Origin: Kineosphaera sp039812485
GTDB taxonomy: Bacteria; Actinomycetota; Actinomycetes; Actinomycetales; Dermatophilaceae
Reading direction: 5' to 3'
Length of the DNA: 13,863 nucleotides
NCBI GenBank assembly: GCA_039812485.1
Contig: JBDIAP010000103.1
Span: forward strand, 1 to 13,863
The notes under the pieces: model-generated
The model's database searches: none
The model's input: the letters and a program-made list of their open reading frames with translations, nothing else
What the model was told of the DNA's origin: nothing
In this document: positions 12,645-13,863 of the stretch, piece after piece
Position numbering within the stretch: the first letter of the stretch is position 1
Layout: each line of letters starts with the position of its first letter
Made by a program: the position numbers and the translations under genes

Positions 12645-13856
12645 GTGGACCCGATTCGCAACCCCTACGCGCCCGGTGCCGGGCAGCGCCCGCCGGAGCT
12701 CGCCGGCCGTGACGAGCAGCTCAAGACCTTCGCGGTGGTGCTCGAACGCATCGCCCGCGGGCGCCCGGAGCGCTCGATCGTGCTGACCGGGCTGCGCGGG
12801 GTCGGCAAGACCGTGCTGCTCAACGCGCTGCGCGGCACGGCCGTGCGAGCCGGCTGGGGCTCGGGCAAGTTCGAGGCGCGGCCCGACCAGGGGCTGCGGC
12901 GGCCGATGAGCGCGGCGCTGCACGTCGCGGTGCGCGAGCTCGGGCACCCGGTGAGCGACGAGGTCGACCAGGTGCTCGGAGTCATCAAGGCGTTCGCGCT
13001 GCGCGACGCACCCGCCAACGCCAAGCTGCGCGAGAAATGGCAACCCGGCATCGACGCCCCGGCGCAGCTGGGCCGTGCCGACTCCGGGGACATCGAGATC
13101 GACCTCGTCGAGCTCTTCACCGACGTCGGTGGACTCGCCGCCGACGTCGGCAAGGGCATCGCGATCTTCATCGACGAGATGCAGGACCTGGGCGCCGACG
13201 ACATCTCCGCGATGTGTGCGGCATGCCACGAGATCAGCCAGAACGGGCTGCCGGTCGTCGTCGTCGGCGCGGGCCTGCCGCACCTGCCCGCGGTGCTGTC
13301 GGCGTCGAAGTCCTACTCCGAGAGGCTGTTCCGCTACACCCGCATCGACCGGCTCGACCGCGAGGCCGCCGAGCTCGCGCTGCAGTCGCCGGCGCGCGAC
13401 GAGGAGGGCGAGTGGGGGCCGGAGGCGCTCGAGGCGATGTATCAGGCGACCGGCGGCTACCCCTACTTCATCCAGGCCTACGGCAAGGTCGCCTGGGACA
13501 TCGCGCCGAAGTCGCCGATCACGGCCGAGGACGTGACGGTCGCCGGCCCCGAGGCCGAGGAGGAGCTGGGCGTCGGCTTCTTCGGCTCGCGCTACGAGCG
13601 CGCGACCCCGGGCGAACGGGAATATCTGCGGGCGATGGCCGACGTCGCCGCCGAACTCTTCGCTGCGGGTGAAGAACTCGACGAAACCGAGTCGGTGCCG
13701 ACCGCCGCCGTCGCCAAGCACCTGGGCCGCAAGCCCCAGTCGCTCTCGCCCGCGCGCGACGGCCTACTGAAGAAGGGCCTCATCTACTCCGGCGAGCGCG
13801 GGCGCATCGCGTTCACCGTGCCGCACTTCGGGAAGTACCTGCGGAACACGGCGTGA
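12645..13856 (+). CDS. AAA+ / ORC-CDC6-like ATPase with C-terminal winged-helix-like region
   Basis: The 403-residue protein starts with NPYAPGAGQRPPELAGRDEQ (6-25), the lead-in typical of this actinobacterial ATP-binding family. It has a Walker A GLRGVGKT (49-56, Lys55), a Walker B IAIFIDE (172-178, Asp177 and Glu178), a sensor-1-like strand VVVVGAGLP (204-212), and a GYPYFIQAYG segment (271-280) where a lid or sensor 2 region is expected. The final 90 residues (about 312-403) resemble a winged helix, with PTAAVAKHLGRKPQSLS as a likely recognition helix. This suggests an ATP-driven switch that binds DNA or a partner protein, but no function is established. All nucleotide-binding motifs are intact. 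The GTG start fits a leaderless promoter. The gene is divergent from the SRPBCC gene (124 bp between starts) and ends seven bases before the window edge. Confidence 0.85.
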   Translation: MDPIRNPYAPGAGQRPPELAGRDEQLKTFAVVLERIARGRPERSIVLTGLRGVGKTVLLNALRGTAVRAGWGSGKFEARPDQGLRRPMSAALHVAVRELGHPVSDEVDQVLGVIKAFALRDAPANAKLREKWQPGIDAPAQLGRADSGDIEIDLVELFTDVGGLAADVGKGIAIFIDEMQDLGADDISAMCAACHEISQNGLPVVVVGAGLPHLPAVLSASKSYSERLFRYTRIDRLDREAAELALQSPARDEEGEWGPEALEAMYQATGGYPYFIQAYGKVAWDIAPKSPITAEDVTVAGPEAEEELGVGFFGSRYERATPGEREYLRAMADVAAELFAAGEELDETESVPTAAVAKHLGRKPQSLSPARDGLLKKGLIYSGERGRIAFTVPHFGKYLRNTA

Positions 13857-13863
13857 CGGCGCG

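Noticed and set aside
1..13863. CRISPR array, insertion sequence, integrase, attachment site or prophage remnant
   Set aside because: No regularly spaced direct repeats, transposase-like frames or compositional breaks were found. The only tandem repeat is the short 15-bp one at 11981-12025.

Overview
The window is about 70% GC and has densely packed genes, strong third-position GC and frequent GTG starts. Several genes begin exactly where a TANNNT -10 box predicts the transcript starts. Together this points to a chromosomal segment of a high-GC actinomycete, probably in the Micrococcales; that rank is an inference from general gene style, not a marker gene. I see no integrase, transposase, CRISPR array, rRNA or tRNA, and no compositional break suggesting recent transfer.

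Thirteen protein genes are supported. Left part (43-4743): a DMT-type membrane transporter and an SLC13/DASS anion symporter on the minus strand, then a LysR-type regulator and a tartrate/D-malate-type dehydrogenase on the plus strand. The symporter, regulator and dehydrogenase look like one uptake-plus-oxidation module for a hydroxy-dicarboxylate. A perfect CTGTG-N5-CACAG dyad with T-N11-A spacing, just upstream of the dehydrogenase, is a candidate operator for the regulator.

Middle part (4744-8947), all on the minus strand: an aldose-1-epimerase-fold hexose-6-phosphate mutarotase, an inositol-monophosphatase-family enzyme, an unrecognised three-helix membrane protein with a structured leader, and a YihY/BrkB-family membrane protein. 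A 75-nt near-perfect hairpin lies between the convergent dehydrogenase and mutarotase genes.

Right part (8948-13863): a 557-bp gap, then a two-gene operon of an App1-type HAD phosphatase and an Fpg/Nei-type DNA glycosylase separated by 4 nt, followed by a single-domain rhodanese, an SRPBCC-domain protein (minus) and an AAA+ ATPase with a C-terminal winged-helix-like region. The rhodanese and SRPBCC genes converge on a hairpin whose loop is made of 15-bp tandem repeats.

The genes are mostly ordinary actinobacterial housekeeping or accessory genes. The items most worth following up are the uniform leaderless-promoter geometry, the App1-Fpg pairing (possibly a glycosylase with its own end-cleaning phosphatase), the predicted LysR operator, and the structured leader of the unknown membrane protein.
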